NCBI GenBank assembly: GCA_030847615.1
Contig: JAUMIR010000002.1
Span: forward strand, 120,164,309 to 120,228,308
Direction: 5' to 3'
From: Gambelia wislizenii
Taxonomy: Eukaryota; Chordata; Lepidosauria; Squamata; Crotaphytidae
DNA: 64,000 nucleotides
Shown here: positions 12,206-21,619 of the stretch, in pieces
Position numbering within the stretch: the stretch's first letter is position 1
Layout: every line of letters starts with the position of its first letter
Notes under the pieces: generated by a model
Database searches by the model: none
Told to the model about the DNA's origin: nothing
The model's input: only the letters and a program-made list of their open reading frames with translations
Translations under genes and position numbers: made by a program

Positions 12206-12340
12206 TATACCCCACCCCTCTGTCAAAACAATCGGGGTGGCTTACAAAAATTAAAATACAATACAGATAAAATACCCAACCAACCACCCCCACCCTCCCA
12301 CCCCCCAAAAATTTAAACAATTATAAATAAATAATAAAAC
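12167..12340 (-). mobile_element. L2-type LINE 3' tail inserted in CR1
   Basis: About 170 bp of L2-like 3' end: (TTA)n, then a variant of tataccccrcccctctg, then nnncaatcggggtggcttac. It sits inside the CR1 3' region. The second CR1 copy reads straight through at the equivalent place (tgttccactgccaaacagc, about 18233-18252), giving an empty site. This is a third nesting level: L2 tail in CR1 in L1. Confidence 0.85.
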
Positions 12341-14437
12341 AGCTCTTACTGTCAATAAGTTCCTCCTAATATTGAGGTGTAATCGCTGTTCCTGGAGCTT
12401 GCATCCATTGCTCCGTGTTCCAGTCTCTGGAGCAGCAGAAAACAAGCCTGCTCCATCCTCAATGTGACACCCCTTCAAATACTTAATCAGGGCTATCATA
12501 TCGCCTCTTAACCGTCTTTTTTCCAGGCTAAACATACCCAGCTCCCTAAGTCTCTCCTCGTAAGGCATCGTTTCCTGACCTTTCACCATTTTAGTCGCCC
12601 TTCTCTGGACACGCACCAATTTGTCAATATCCTTTTTGAATTGTGGTGCCCAGAACTGGACACAGTATTCCAGGTGAGGTCTGACCAAGGCAGAATAGAG
12701 CAGCACTATTACTTTCCTTGATCTAGACACTATACTTCTATTGATGCAGCCCAAAATCGCATTGGCCTTTTTAGCTGCTGCATCACACTGTTGACTCATG
12801 TTCAAATTGTGGTCTACTAGGACTCCTAGATCCCTTTCGCATGTAGCCTCATTCAGCCAGGTCTCCCCCAGCCTATATCTATGCATTTCATTTGTTCGCC
12901 CTAAGTGCAGTACCTTACATTTCTCCATATTGAATTTCATTTTGTTAGCTTTGGCCCAGCTCTCCAGTCTATCCAGGTCATTTTGAATTTTGACCCTGTC
13001 CTCTAGGGTATTAGCTACTCCTCCTAACTTGGTGTCATCTGCAAATTTGATAAGTATGCCTCTAATTCCCTCATCCAAGTCATTGATAAAGATGGTGAAT
13101 AGCACTGGGCCCAGGACAGAACCCTGTGGCACCCCACTGGTCACATCTTTCCAAGACGAAGAGGAGCCACTGCTGAGCACCCTTTGGATTCGGCCGGTCA
13201 ACAAATTACAAATCCATTTAACAGTTAACTTGTCTAGCCCACATTTTACAAGCTTGTTTGCAAGAATGTCATGGGGAACCTTGTCAAAGGCCTTACTGAA
13301 ATCAAGGTATGCAATATCCACAGCATTTCCTTCATCTACCAAGCTGGTAATTTTATCAAAAAAAGAGATCAGGTTAGTCTGGCATGACTTGTTTCTCTGA
13401 AACCCATGTTGACTTTTTGTGATTATGGCATTGCCTTCTAAATGTTCACAGACTCTCTGTTTAATGATCTGCTCTAAAATCTTCCCTGGTATTGATGTCA
13501 GACTAACTGGATGATAATTGTTGGGATCTTCTTTTTTCCCCTTTTTGAAGATGGGGACAACATTTGTCCTCCTCCAGTCTGCTGGAACTTCTCCTGTTCT
13601 CCAGGAGTTCTCAAAGATTATTGCCAATGGCTCTGAGATTATATTTGCCAGCTCTTTTAATACCCTTGGATGTAGTTCATCTGGTCCTGGAGATTTAAAT
13701 TCATTTAGATTAAGAAGGTATTCCTGTACTACCTCTTTGTTTATTCTGTGCTGGATTTCCCCTATTGTGTCCTCTGTTCCTTTATCCTCAGGTTGGTCAT
13801 CCTTTTTGTTTTCTGAAAAAGCTGAAGCAAAGAAGGTGTTGAGTAATTCTGCCTTTTCTCTGTCCCCTGTTAGCCTTTTGCCATCTTCTCCACGTAGTGG
13901 CTCTACCATTTCCTTCTTCCTCCTTTTGCTGCGGACATACCCCCCCCCAAAAAAACGTTTTATTGTTCTTAACCTCTCTAGCAAGCCTGAGCTCATTCTG
14001 CACTTTAGCTTTTCTGACTTTACTCCTACACGTGTTCGCTATCTGTTAGAATTCTTCTTTCGTGATTTCCCCCTTTTTCCATTTCCTATACATGTTTCGT
14101 TTAAAACTTAGCTCCGTTGAAAGTTCTTTAGTCATCCACCCTGGTTTTTTGAGACACCTCCCATTTTTCTTCCTCAATGGTACTGTTTGAAATTGTGCCT
14201 TCAGTATCTCCATTTTGAGAAAGTCCCATCCATCTTCAGGTCTCTTCTCTTTTAATATTCCTGACCATGGGATCACCCCCAGTATTTCCCTGAGTTTATT
14301 GAAATCAGCTCTCCTAAAGTCAAGAATGTGTGTCTGACTATGCCTGGCTTCTCCTTTCCATTGTATAATAAACTCCAGGAGAACATGATCACTCTCACCT
14401 AAGGATCCCACCACTTGCACCCCATTAACCAGGTCAT
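12340..14437 (-). pseudogene. CR1 ORF2 (endonuclease-RT), copy 1
   Basis: From the 5' side on the minus strand, the end of the APE endonuclease is visible near 14400-14380 (GESDHVLLEF), followed by a linker and a complete RT. The RT contains PVSLTSIPGKILEQII, motif A YLDFSKAFDKVPHDIL, SGVPQGSVLGPVLF and the catalytic FADDTKLGG, both Asp intact. The frame is open from 13996 down to the L2-tail insertion. It is broken near 13930-13950, where a run of eight or nine C and seven A replaces the shorter runs of copy 2. The C-terminus is replaced by L2-tail sequence (end of the ORF at 12251). The N-terminal endonuclease is missing by 5' truncation. Confidence 0.88.
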
Positions 14438-15139
14438 ATGGATGAATGGGGAAAATCCTGGAAAAATACAAATGCATTTACTGCGTGTCTTTCGTTGAAG
14501 GAAAACCACCTAAAAATGATAAATAGGTGGTACTTGACACCAGCAAGAATCAGTAAAATTTACAAAATAAAAGAAAATCAATGCTGGAGATGTGGAAAAG
14601 ATGTAGGTTCACTTTATCACATGTGGTGGACTTGCCCAATTGTTAAAAAAATTTGGTTAAAAATTCATAAGAAGATACAGAAAGTATATGGTATTCAATA
14701 TGCACTGAGCCTCAAGTTATATTTATTAAATATAACAACGGGTATTGAAAAAATAACTCTAAAACAGCATTGGAGAACCATATTGTACCTAATAATGGCC
14801 ACAAGACTGATAATTGCTGCAAAATGGAGGAATAAAGAACTCCCCGCTATTACAGATTGGCTGTTTAAGATCAAAGAGATGCAAGAGAGTGACAGACTGA
14901 CTTTTATCTTAAACAAAGAAAAGATTACAAAAATTAATGAAGAGTGGGCACCAATACAAATACACTGGGTGGAAAGATGGAGTATAAAAGAGAATTTTAA
15001 GTAAATTAATAGAATAATAAAATATAACCAGTTCCGGGGGGAACTAGGGGCGGCAAGAGACAATAAAGGGAAGAAGAAGGAAAGATCAATTTAGATGATA
15101 CTGGGAAGTGGAAGCAAAATCATAATTTAAATCCTATAA

Positions 15140-15248
15140 TATTTAATATTAAGAATATGTAAAGAGTGATCAATGTATATTATTAATGTATATATATAAA
15201 TTTAATAATATACATTGATCACTCTTTACATATTCTTAATATTAAATA
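15140..15248. repeat. perfect 47-bp inverted repeat with 15-nt loop
   Basis: Arms 15140-15186 and 15202-15248 are exact reverse complements; the loop is 15187-15201. It lies in the L1 3' UTR region downstream of the ORF2 stop at 15004. The arms are AT-rich but not simple repeat (they include gtaaagagtgatcaatg). The perfect identity inside a decayed L1 suggests a recent inverted duplication. Confidence 0.95.
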
Positions 15249-16008
15249 AAGATATCTCTGTAATTATTGATCGATAGAGGAATATGGAGGAATATAACAA
15301 GAAGGCAATCAAAATCAAGATGCTGGGACATAGGAAGTCATTTTTATTTGTGGAGTGATAGGGTGCAGGAAGATAATAAAATATTAAGGAATGAAAGAGT
15401 ATTTAAAGAATCAAAATGTAAAATAAATAATAAGAATGATGTATATAGGACTCTGGTAAAGAGAAAGGGTTAAATAGGGGGTAAAGTATGAGTGAAGGTA
15501 TGTGTAAGTGCAAGTTAGAGATGAAAAGATAGAAGAGAGGATAGAAAGGTTGAAAGGTAGATAGTGTGAAAGATGGCTGAAAATGGAATGTTTATGTAGA
15601 TTGATGATAGAGGATTGAGGGTTAAGATATGTATGTTAAGATATGTAAACATTGTTTAAGGGTGGTTGAAATGTGTAAGAATTTGATTTGTTTATTTAGG
15701 AAGACAAAAATTGTTCAATAAAATATTTAAATAAAATAAAATAAAATATGATTAGTTGGTATCTATTTAACTTCCAACAGCTGCATTTAATTTCTCTCTC
15801 TCTCTTATTTGTTTTGTTTCTGACCTTATAAAATTCCCAACAGCTTCAATCCATGCAGGAACTCGGTAGGGCTAAAATAACTTCCAGCTATATGCCCTGT
15901 ATAATTTTGGTGGAAGTTGTATACATATAGAAGTTTTGTATATCATCTCAGACACAGGTTTTCACACAGTCCAAATGTTGCAGGTTAATCCTACTGAAAT
16001 GAATAAAA

Positions 16009-16517
16009 CAGCAGAACATGTTATAAACCAACCTGGACACAAAATGCTATTTAAAAACACAGAAATTCTGGACCAGGCCAACAACTATCATGTCAGAATG
16101 CACGGAGAAGCTATTGAAATCCACAAACACCTGGACAACTTCAACAGGAAAGAAGAAACCTTAAAAATAAACAAAATCTGGCTCCCAGTTTTGAAGAACA
16201 ATAGAATCAAAACTCAACACTTACAAAGGAATTCCACCCAGGGACAGGGGGAGTTCCAGCAGATAATGGGCCATCAACCAACCGTTAGCCAAACAGACAC
16301 TAATGAGCCTTGCATTTCTATACCCAGAAACTACCGTAACCATTCAATTACACAAATTTACATATACTCCCCAACAGGGGTTCATAGCATATAAACTCCA
16401 CATACACTCCTACCCAACCATTCTCTGAACATGCCAACCACAGATGCAGGCGAAACATCAAAAAGAAACTATTACAGAACACGGCCTCACAGCCTGGGAA
16501 AAAAACAAGGAAAATCT
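16009..16517 (+). mobile_element. 5'-truncated Penelope-like element
   Basis: Contains the C-terminal end of the PLE GIY-YIG endonuclease, then a non-coding region, then the tail with the hammerhead-like core (16425-16459, here CTGAACA and GAAAC). It is flanked by the 10-bp direct repeat atgaataaaa at 15999-16008 and 16518-16527, a likely target duplication. The 5' end is truncated within the endonuclease domain. Confidence 0.82.
16012..16200 (+). pseudogene. PLE GIY-YIG endonuclease C-terminal fragment
   Basis: The translation AEHVINQPGHKMLF, then NTEILDQ, EAIEIHKHLDNFNRKEE and WLPVL matches the C-terminal part of the endonuclease of Penelope-like elements, with the EH..GH block, the conserved Glu of EAIEI and the Asn of FNR. 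The frame stays open to 16394, but the part after about residue 65 is the non-coding region read through. The reverse transcriptase and the GIY-YIG motif itself are absent by 5' truncation. A second copy of this fragment is on the minus strand at 48584-48838. Confidence 0.75.
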
Positions 16518-16590
16518 ATGAATAAAATTGCTCCTAAGTAAATTTAGTGATCCAGCCATTACACATGAGAGATTCATCAAACATATATTT

Positions 16591-16592
<2 letters not shown>

Positions 16593-16628
<36 letters not shown>

Positions 16629-16640
16629 AGTGTGTGTACG
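16593..16640. repeat. (TG)n microsatellite
   Basis: About 20 TG dinucleotides with one TATGAG interruption. ORFs on both strands across it are artefacts of the repeat. Confidence 0.95.
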
Positions 16641-16779
16641 CAGATGCCATCACTGATGACATTATTTTCACAAAAGATTGCCTATGGCAACGTGGGTATT
16701 CCCATGAAGCACAGTATTTGCCAACTGTATTCTCACTGGCATCTGGAATGAATGCAAGAAGCTCTTCTCTTTCTATATT

Positions 16780-16845
16780 TTTATATCCACTCTGGGTCCC
16801 ACTTTGGATGAAAGGCAAAATATAAAGCAAATAAATAAAATAACT
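16780..16845 (+). mobile_element. degenerate L2-type 3' tail
   Basis: Reads like the standard tail: a ctctgggtcccactttgg block, then aaaggc and aatataaagcaaataaataaaataa. No coding part precedes it. Confidence 0.5.
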
Positions 16846-16849
16846 GTAT

Positions 16850-18070
16850 GTGAAGTTTTACATTAAGCATTATTTTTATAAAATCTGCAACATGATATAA
16901 GTTAACAAAACCTAGAATTCCTTCCTTTGCCACATGCAGCCGAAATCCAAAACCATTGTTTGCAGAATAATATGGCATTTTTGTTCCCCCATTAAAATTC
17001 AGCAGTTTCCTTTAATACAAAAAGAAAACTCTGTCTGTGATATAACTGTGTTTATGATATAAATCACAACTGCAGGCCTCGTGGAACACTGTATACGAAT
17101 ACATTAAAAAAAAAAACCACCATAGATCACTATAAAGACAATTACAACTAGAATGTTTTGCTATAGTCTTCTGAGGGCATGCATGTGAAGAAGGAGACTT
17201 CCAAACCTACATCTTCTTCTGCACTGGGAATTCTTCATGCACCTGATAAAGTTTTCTGGGAGGGGATAGGCATATATAACACTGGGGAATACTGGTGTAG
17301 TTCCTGCTGCTGAACAGGCAACCAAAGGAACACTTGTAATCTGATCTCTGGCACTATCAGCTTTGAAGGTGTCACATGCTTGAAACACAAGCTACTGCTA
17401 GGATACAGCATATAATAAACTGACATGGAATCAGTGGGACAATGGAAATCAACAATTTATCTCAGGGGTTCTCTAAAACAGCGAAAATACTCTTCACAGA
17501 ATGTGAGGAGAATACCATCTGTCCCAATGGGATCCCACATCAATTTGTTATATTGTGATGGAGGCCCCCCCCAAATGCCATATACTCCATGGGAAAAGCT
17601 TTGCGGCTTTTCCCATACTTTTTGAAAAACAGCAAGGAGAATGCACACTCCTGCTCGTTGGGACAAGTGATTGAATTGATTCACTTTCCCAATATGAGCA
17701 GGTAATTGGTTGGACATGTGCAGGGACAAGTGCCCGAAGCCACCATGTTGGATTTTTGCCTTAGCAAACGAGTGTTTAGGCTATAAAACAGTGGGGGGGG
17801 TTTGCTTTTTTGTTAAAGCGAAAGGTCACTCTTTCGCACCTTGGATATATTTTTTTAAAAAATACTATTTGGTGGCAGCAAATTGAGGTAAGGAAAAACG
17901 TAAGTAATTCACTCGCGGCCACAATCTTGATTTGCACTCATGCCCATTGGCATAGCAAATACAAATAGCTTTGCATACCTGCGATCTGCCAAAAAAAGGT
18001 TAAGACAAATAGCAGCTGCTACGTATTGCTATCACTGCGGAGCAATCCACTTTTTTTTTTTTTTGCCTTG
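16850..18070. other. unassigned sequence
   Basis: No coding region. The stretch 17720-18060 is locally GC-rich with G and T runs (17793-17800, 18050-18064) and may be a non-autonomous DNA-transposon remnant similar in texture to 2810-3415. No termini could be defined. Confidence 0.35.
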
Positions 18071-18072
18071 TA

Positions 18073-19910
18073 TAGAATCAGAGAATTGTAGAGTTGGAAG
18101 AGACCACAAGGGCTATCAAGTCCAACCCCCTGCCACGCAGGAAATCACGATCAAAGCATCCCTGACAGATGGCCATCCAGCCTCTGTTTGAAGACCTCCA
18201 AGGAAGGAGACCCACCACGCTCCGAGGGAGTGTGTTCCACTGCCAAACAGCTCTTACTGTCAGAAAGTTCCTCCTAATGTTGAGGTGGAATCTCTGTCCT
18301 TGGAGCTTGCATCCATTGCTCCATGTTCTAGTCTCTGGAGCAGCAGAAAACAAGTTTGCTCCATCCTCAATGTGGCACCCCTTCAAATACTTAAACAGGG
18401 CTATCATATCGCCTCTTAACCATCTTTTTTCCAGGCTAAACATACCCAGCTCCCTAAGTCTCTCCTCATAAGGCATCGTTTCCAGACCTTTCACCATTTT
18501 AGTCGCCCTTCTCTGGACACGCACCAATTTGTCAATATCCTTTTTGAATTGTGGTGCCCAGAACTGGACACAGTATTCTAGGTGAGGTCTGACCAAGGCA
18601 GAATAGAGCGGCACTATTACTTCCCTTGATCTAGACACTATACTTCTATTGATGCAGCCCAAAATCATATTGGCCTTTTTAGCTGCCACATCACACTGTT
18701 GACTCATGTTCAACTTGTGGTCTACTAGGACTCCTAGATCCCTTTCGCATGTAGTCTCATTCATCCAGGTCTCCCCCATCCTATATCTATGCATTTCATT
18801 TGTTCGCCCTAAGTGCAGTAGCTTACATTTCTCCGTATTGAATTTCATTTTGTTAGCTTTGGCCCAGCTCTCCAGTCTATCCAGGTCATTTTGAATTTTG
18901 ACCCTGTCCTCTAGGGTATTAGCTACTCCTCCTAATTTGGTGTCATCTGCAAATTTGATAAGTATGCCCCTAATTCCCTCATCCAAGTCATTGATAAAGA
19001 TGTTAAATAGCACTGGGCCCAGGACAGAACCCTGTGGCACCCCACTGGTCACATCTTTCCAAGACAAAGAGGACCCACTGAGGAGCACCCTTTGGGTTCG
19101 GCACTGAGGAGCACCCTTTGGGTTCCCTTTGGGAACCTTGTCAAAGGCCTTACTAAAATCAAGGTATGTGATATCCACAGCATTCCCTTCATCTACCAAG
19201 CTGGTAATTTTATCAAAAAAAGAGATCAGATTAGTCTGGCATGACTTGTTTCTCTGAAACCCATGTTGACTGTTTGTGATTATGGCATTGCCTTCTAAAT
19301 GTTCACAGACTCTCTGTTTAATGATCTGCTCTAGAATCTTCCCTGGTATTGATGTCAGACTAACTGGACGATAATTGTTGGGATCTTCTTTTTTCCCCTT
19401 TTTGAAGATGGGGACAACATTTGTCCTCCTCCAGTCTGCTGGGACATCTCCTGTTCTCCAGGAGTTCTCAAAGATTATTGCCAATGGCTCTGAGATTACA
19501 TTTGTCAGCTCTTTTAATACCCTTGGATGTAGTTCATCTGGTCCTGGAGATTTAAATTCATTTAGATTAAGAAGGTATTCCTGTACTACCTCTTTGTTTA
19601 TTCTGTGCTGGATTTCCCCTATTGTGTCCTCTGTTCCTTTATCCTCAGGTTGGTCACCCTTTTCCTTTTCTGCAAACACTGAGGCAAAGAAGGTGTTGAG
19701 TAATTCTGCCTTTTCTCTGTCCCCTGTTAGCCTTTTGCCATCTTCTCCACGTAGTGGCCCTACCATTTCCTTCTTCTTCCTTTTGCTGCGGATGTACCCA
19801 AAAAAACCCTTTTTATTGTTCTTAACTTCTCTAGCGAGCCTGAGCTCATTCTGCACTTTAGCTTTTCTGACTTTACTCCTACATGTGTTTGCTATCTGTT
19901 TGAATTCTTA
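18073..19910 (-). mobile_element. CR1 LINE copy 2 (5'-truncated)
   Basis: Starts with the CR1 tail (tagaatcagagaattgtagag on the plus strand) and runs to about 19910, where similarity to CR1 copy 1 stops (tgaattctta). It lacks the L2 tail present in copy 1 and so supplies its empty site. The 5' truncation point is close to the start of the region linking endonuclease and RT. Confidence 0.92.
18078..19856 (-). pseudogene. CR1 ORF2, copy 2, with in-frame internal deletion
   Basis: A 592-aa open frame covering the RT and C-terminal region. Motif A (YLDFSKAFDKV), SGVPQGSVLGPVLF and FADDTKLGG are present. Relative to copy 1, about 40 residues after motif A (from PHDILANKL through the ICNLLTGR block) are gone. 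They are replaced by a short tandem duplication of gaggagcaccctttgggttc at 19081-19126. The reading frame survives the change. The RT would lack an essential segment between motifs A and B, so this ORF cannot encode an active enzyme despite its length. Confidence 0.85.
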
Positions 19911-20049
19911 TAGATAAGCGGTACTTGTAACCATGCAGGTGATGCTATATTGCTGGGTCATCAAGGCATGAATCAGAAGCAAAGTGTTATGCAAATATGT
20001 AGTGGGGCTCCATCAAATCACTACCTCTCTCCACAGTTAAAAATGGGTG

Positions 20050-20277
20050 CAGTCAGCCCTCCGTATCCACGGGTTGTGTATCCATGGATTCAACCAACCA
20101 CAGCTTAAAAATACTTGTGGGGGGGGGGTTCCAAAAAGCAAACCTTGCTGCTTGTGATTTTATATAAGGGACACCATTTTACTACACCACTGCATATAAT
20201 GGAACTTGAGCATTCCCGGATTTTGGTATCCACGGGGGTCCTGGAGCCAAACCCCAGCGGATACTGAGGGCCCACTG
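20050..20277. mobile_element. Tigger-like (pogo) MITE 1
   Basis: The ends are CAGTCAGCCCTCCGTATCCA and the complementary gggcccactg. The interior carries the paired atccacggattcaacc and ggatttnggtatccacgggg blocks of Tigger-type MITEs. TA follows the right end; the left TA appears mutated to TG. Non-coding. Confidence 0.85.
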
Positions 20278-20654
20278 TACTTACTTTTCTATATTTTTTA
20301 CATGTTTATTTAATTGGTGTGTCTACAGTTTCAGTGTACTAATTCACTTTAGATATTTTGTTAGTGTACACTTTAAGTTCATTCTGATTCATTTTGCACA
20401 GAACATATGAGATGAACATTCTAGAGAGATAGGAAAAGAAAATAAGGCTGCAATCCTATGTTTGCTTATCTGGCAGTAAATCCCATTGAACCTGTGAATT
20501 AGTCCCAGTTCACAAGGCCTAACATTAAACTTGTTCTAAAAATTTTCAGTTACTTTCAGAAATGAGTGACTATGGAGATACAATGGTGACCTGAAGAAAT
20601 TCTATACTGTATTATATCTTCTTTATATTTAATTACAGGTCACTTCACTGTTTG

Positions 20655-20905
20655 TGCACGGCCGGTACTCACAATTCCAATTATCCATCGTCCAAAAAAT
20701 ATGGTTTCTTTAGACATTTCCTAGGTCCTCTAGCATGACTGCTGGGAGTTACCATAGAGTTGTGCTGGAGCTGCCTGGAGAGGCACCTCTCTAAGCATTT
20801 CCTAGGTCCTCCAGCATGATTCTATAGGGTTTGCTATTACCCACAGTTTCAAGTATTCATGGTAAGTGTGGGAACATATCCCCCACTGATATAGTGGGCA
20901 ACCTG
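20655..20905. mobile_element. degenerate Tigger-like fragment
   Basis: The right part reads gtttcaagtattcatggtaagtgtgggaacatatccccc, a Tigger-type terminal region. The block catttcctaggtcctcnagcatga occurs twice, at about 20717 and 20799. The left end is unclear. Confidence 0.45.
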
Positions 20906-20946
20906 ATTTAAATAAAGTCCTTGATCAGTTCCATTATTTTGTCTGT

Positions 20947-21272
20947 GGACTTTTTCAGACACCCCTTACCGCACAAGAAGCCTCCGTAACAGTAACAAAG
21001 CTGCTGCGCGGCAGGGGGTCCATTTTGGATGACGCCATCCCTCTCTCGGCATCGTCCGTGACTGTTCCGGGTAGGATTGAGGGCAGCCATGCCATTTTTT
21101 ACTCAGTTGTCCGTGAATAAAAAATGATGCGGCCGCCCTCAATCCTACCCGGAACAGTCACAGATGATGCCTAGAGAGGGACGGTGTCGTCCGAAACAGA
21201 CCCCCTGCTACACAGCATCTTCGTTTCTGTTACAGAGGCTTCTTGCACAATAAGGGGTGTCTGAAAAAGTCC
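20947..21272. mobile_element. 326-bp palindromic MITE
   Basis: The entire element is a near-perfect palindrome starting ggactttttcagacacccct and ending in its complement, with a loop near gttgtccg (about 21105). Inside each arm is a segment reading ccggaacagtcac next to a GC-rich block. Nine-base flanks (tttgtctgt and tatgtctat) agree at seven positions, which would fit a Mutator-like element with a decayed 9-bp target duplication. This class assignment is tentative. No coding region. Confidence 0.8.
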
Positions 21273-21362
21273 TATGTCTATAAAGAGTGATTCTTACATT
21301 TGTTTTATGTAAGCAGAATTCATACATGAACATTAGGTCTAAATAGATTGTTACTGTGTGCA

Positions 21363-21617
21363 TTTCAAGTTGTTTCCAATTTATTGGAATGCTAAGGCAA
21401 CCCTATGACGGGATTTTCTTGACATGACTTGTTCAGAGGGGGGTTGCCACTTACTTCTTCTTAGGCTGAAAGAGTGTGACTTGCCTACGGCCACCCAGTG
21501 AGTTCCCATGGCCAAGCAGGGATTCAAACCGAGTTCCCATGGCCGAGCAGGGATTCAAGCCCTAGTCTCCAGAGTCCTAGTCCAACATGCAAACCACTAC
21601 ACCACACTGGCTCTCCT
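21363..21617 (-). mobile_element. tRNA-derived SINE with B-box duplication
   Basis: On the minus strand it begins with a tRNA-like head: gtgtagtggtttgcatg (A box region) and ggtttgaatcc (B box). A body follows with the blocks gtgacttgcc, ctgaacaagtcatgtc and gtcataggg. The segment gagttcccatggcc...attcaaacc is tandemly duplicated (21500-21530 and 21531-21561), so two B boxes are present. Related copies are at 30474-30700 and 40630-40815. Confidence 0.82.
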
Positions 21618-21619
21618 AA

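Larger units (their letters stand above)
11991..14437 (-). mobile_element. CR1 LINE copy 1 (5'-truncated), inserted in L1
   Basis: The 3' end at 11991-12010 has the CR1-type terminal repeats (attctatgattctat on the minus strand). The copy extends through ORF2 to a truncation inside the endonuclease at 14437. L1 ORF2 is interrupted after GEIIE and resumes with MDEWGKSW, so CR1 entered an existing L1. It is highly similar to CR1 copy 2 at 18074-19910 over most of its length. Confidence 0.92.
5998..15004 (+). pseudogene. L1 ORF2 (endonuclease-reverse transcriptase), disrupted
   Basis: ORF2 begins near 5998 with the APE endonuclease start (IKSWNIKGLNSPKK) and continues to NTKLTLIGIYAPNE near 6300. 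It resumes at 9068 with QLVTGDFNGVL. The endonuclease ends with SNHNPIEI near 9340, where SDH would be expected. The RT region follows: YRPILLLNADYKIF near 10365, motif A ISIDVEKAFDSV near 10565, GTRQGCPLSPILF near 10740 and the catalytic FADD near 10873, which is intact. The C-terminal Cys-rich block (CWRCGKDVGSLYHMWWTCP) is at 14585-14640. Besides the large insertions there are frameshifts near 9550, 10300 and 11000 and stops near 6120 and 11590. The gene is dead. Confidence 0.88.
5650..15758 (+). mobile_element. 5'-truncated L1 LINE, three times interrupted
   Basis: L1 sequence is present in four collinear blocks: 5650-6395, about 9067-9866, about 9995-11990 and 14438-15758. The first block holds the lysine/glutamate-rich C-terminal end of ORF1 (about 5760-5985) and the start of ORF2. 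The last block holds the ORF2 C-terminus and a 3' UTR ending in an A-rich tail (ttcaataaaatatttaaataaaata). Insertions between blocks are a 2.67-kb segment, a PLE tail and a minus-strand CR1. Across the PLE-tail and CR1 sites the L1 reading resumes where it left off, which shows these are later insertions into one L1 copy. Confidence 0.88.

Noticed and set aside
12798..14111. Plus-strand ORFs of 62-197 aa within CR1
   Set aside because: They are antisense shadows of the CR1 ORF2 frame; the same shadows recur in CR1 copy 2.
16534..16830. ORFs on both strands through the (TG)n repeat
   Set aside because: The Thr/His- and Cys/Val-rich stretches are products of the dinucleotide repeat.
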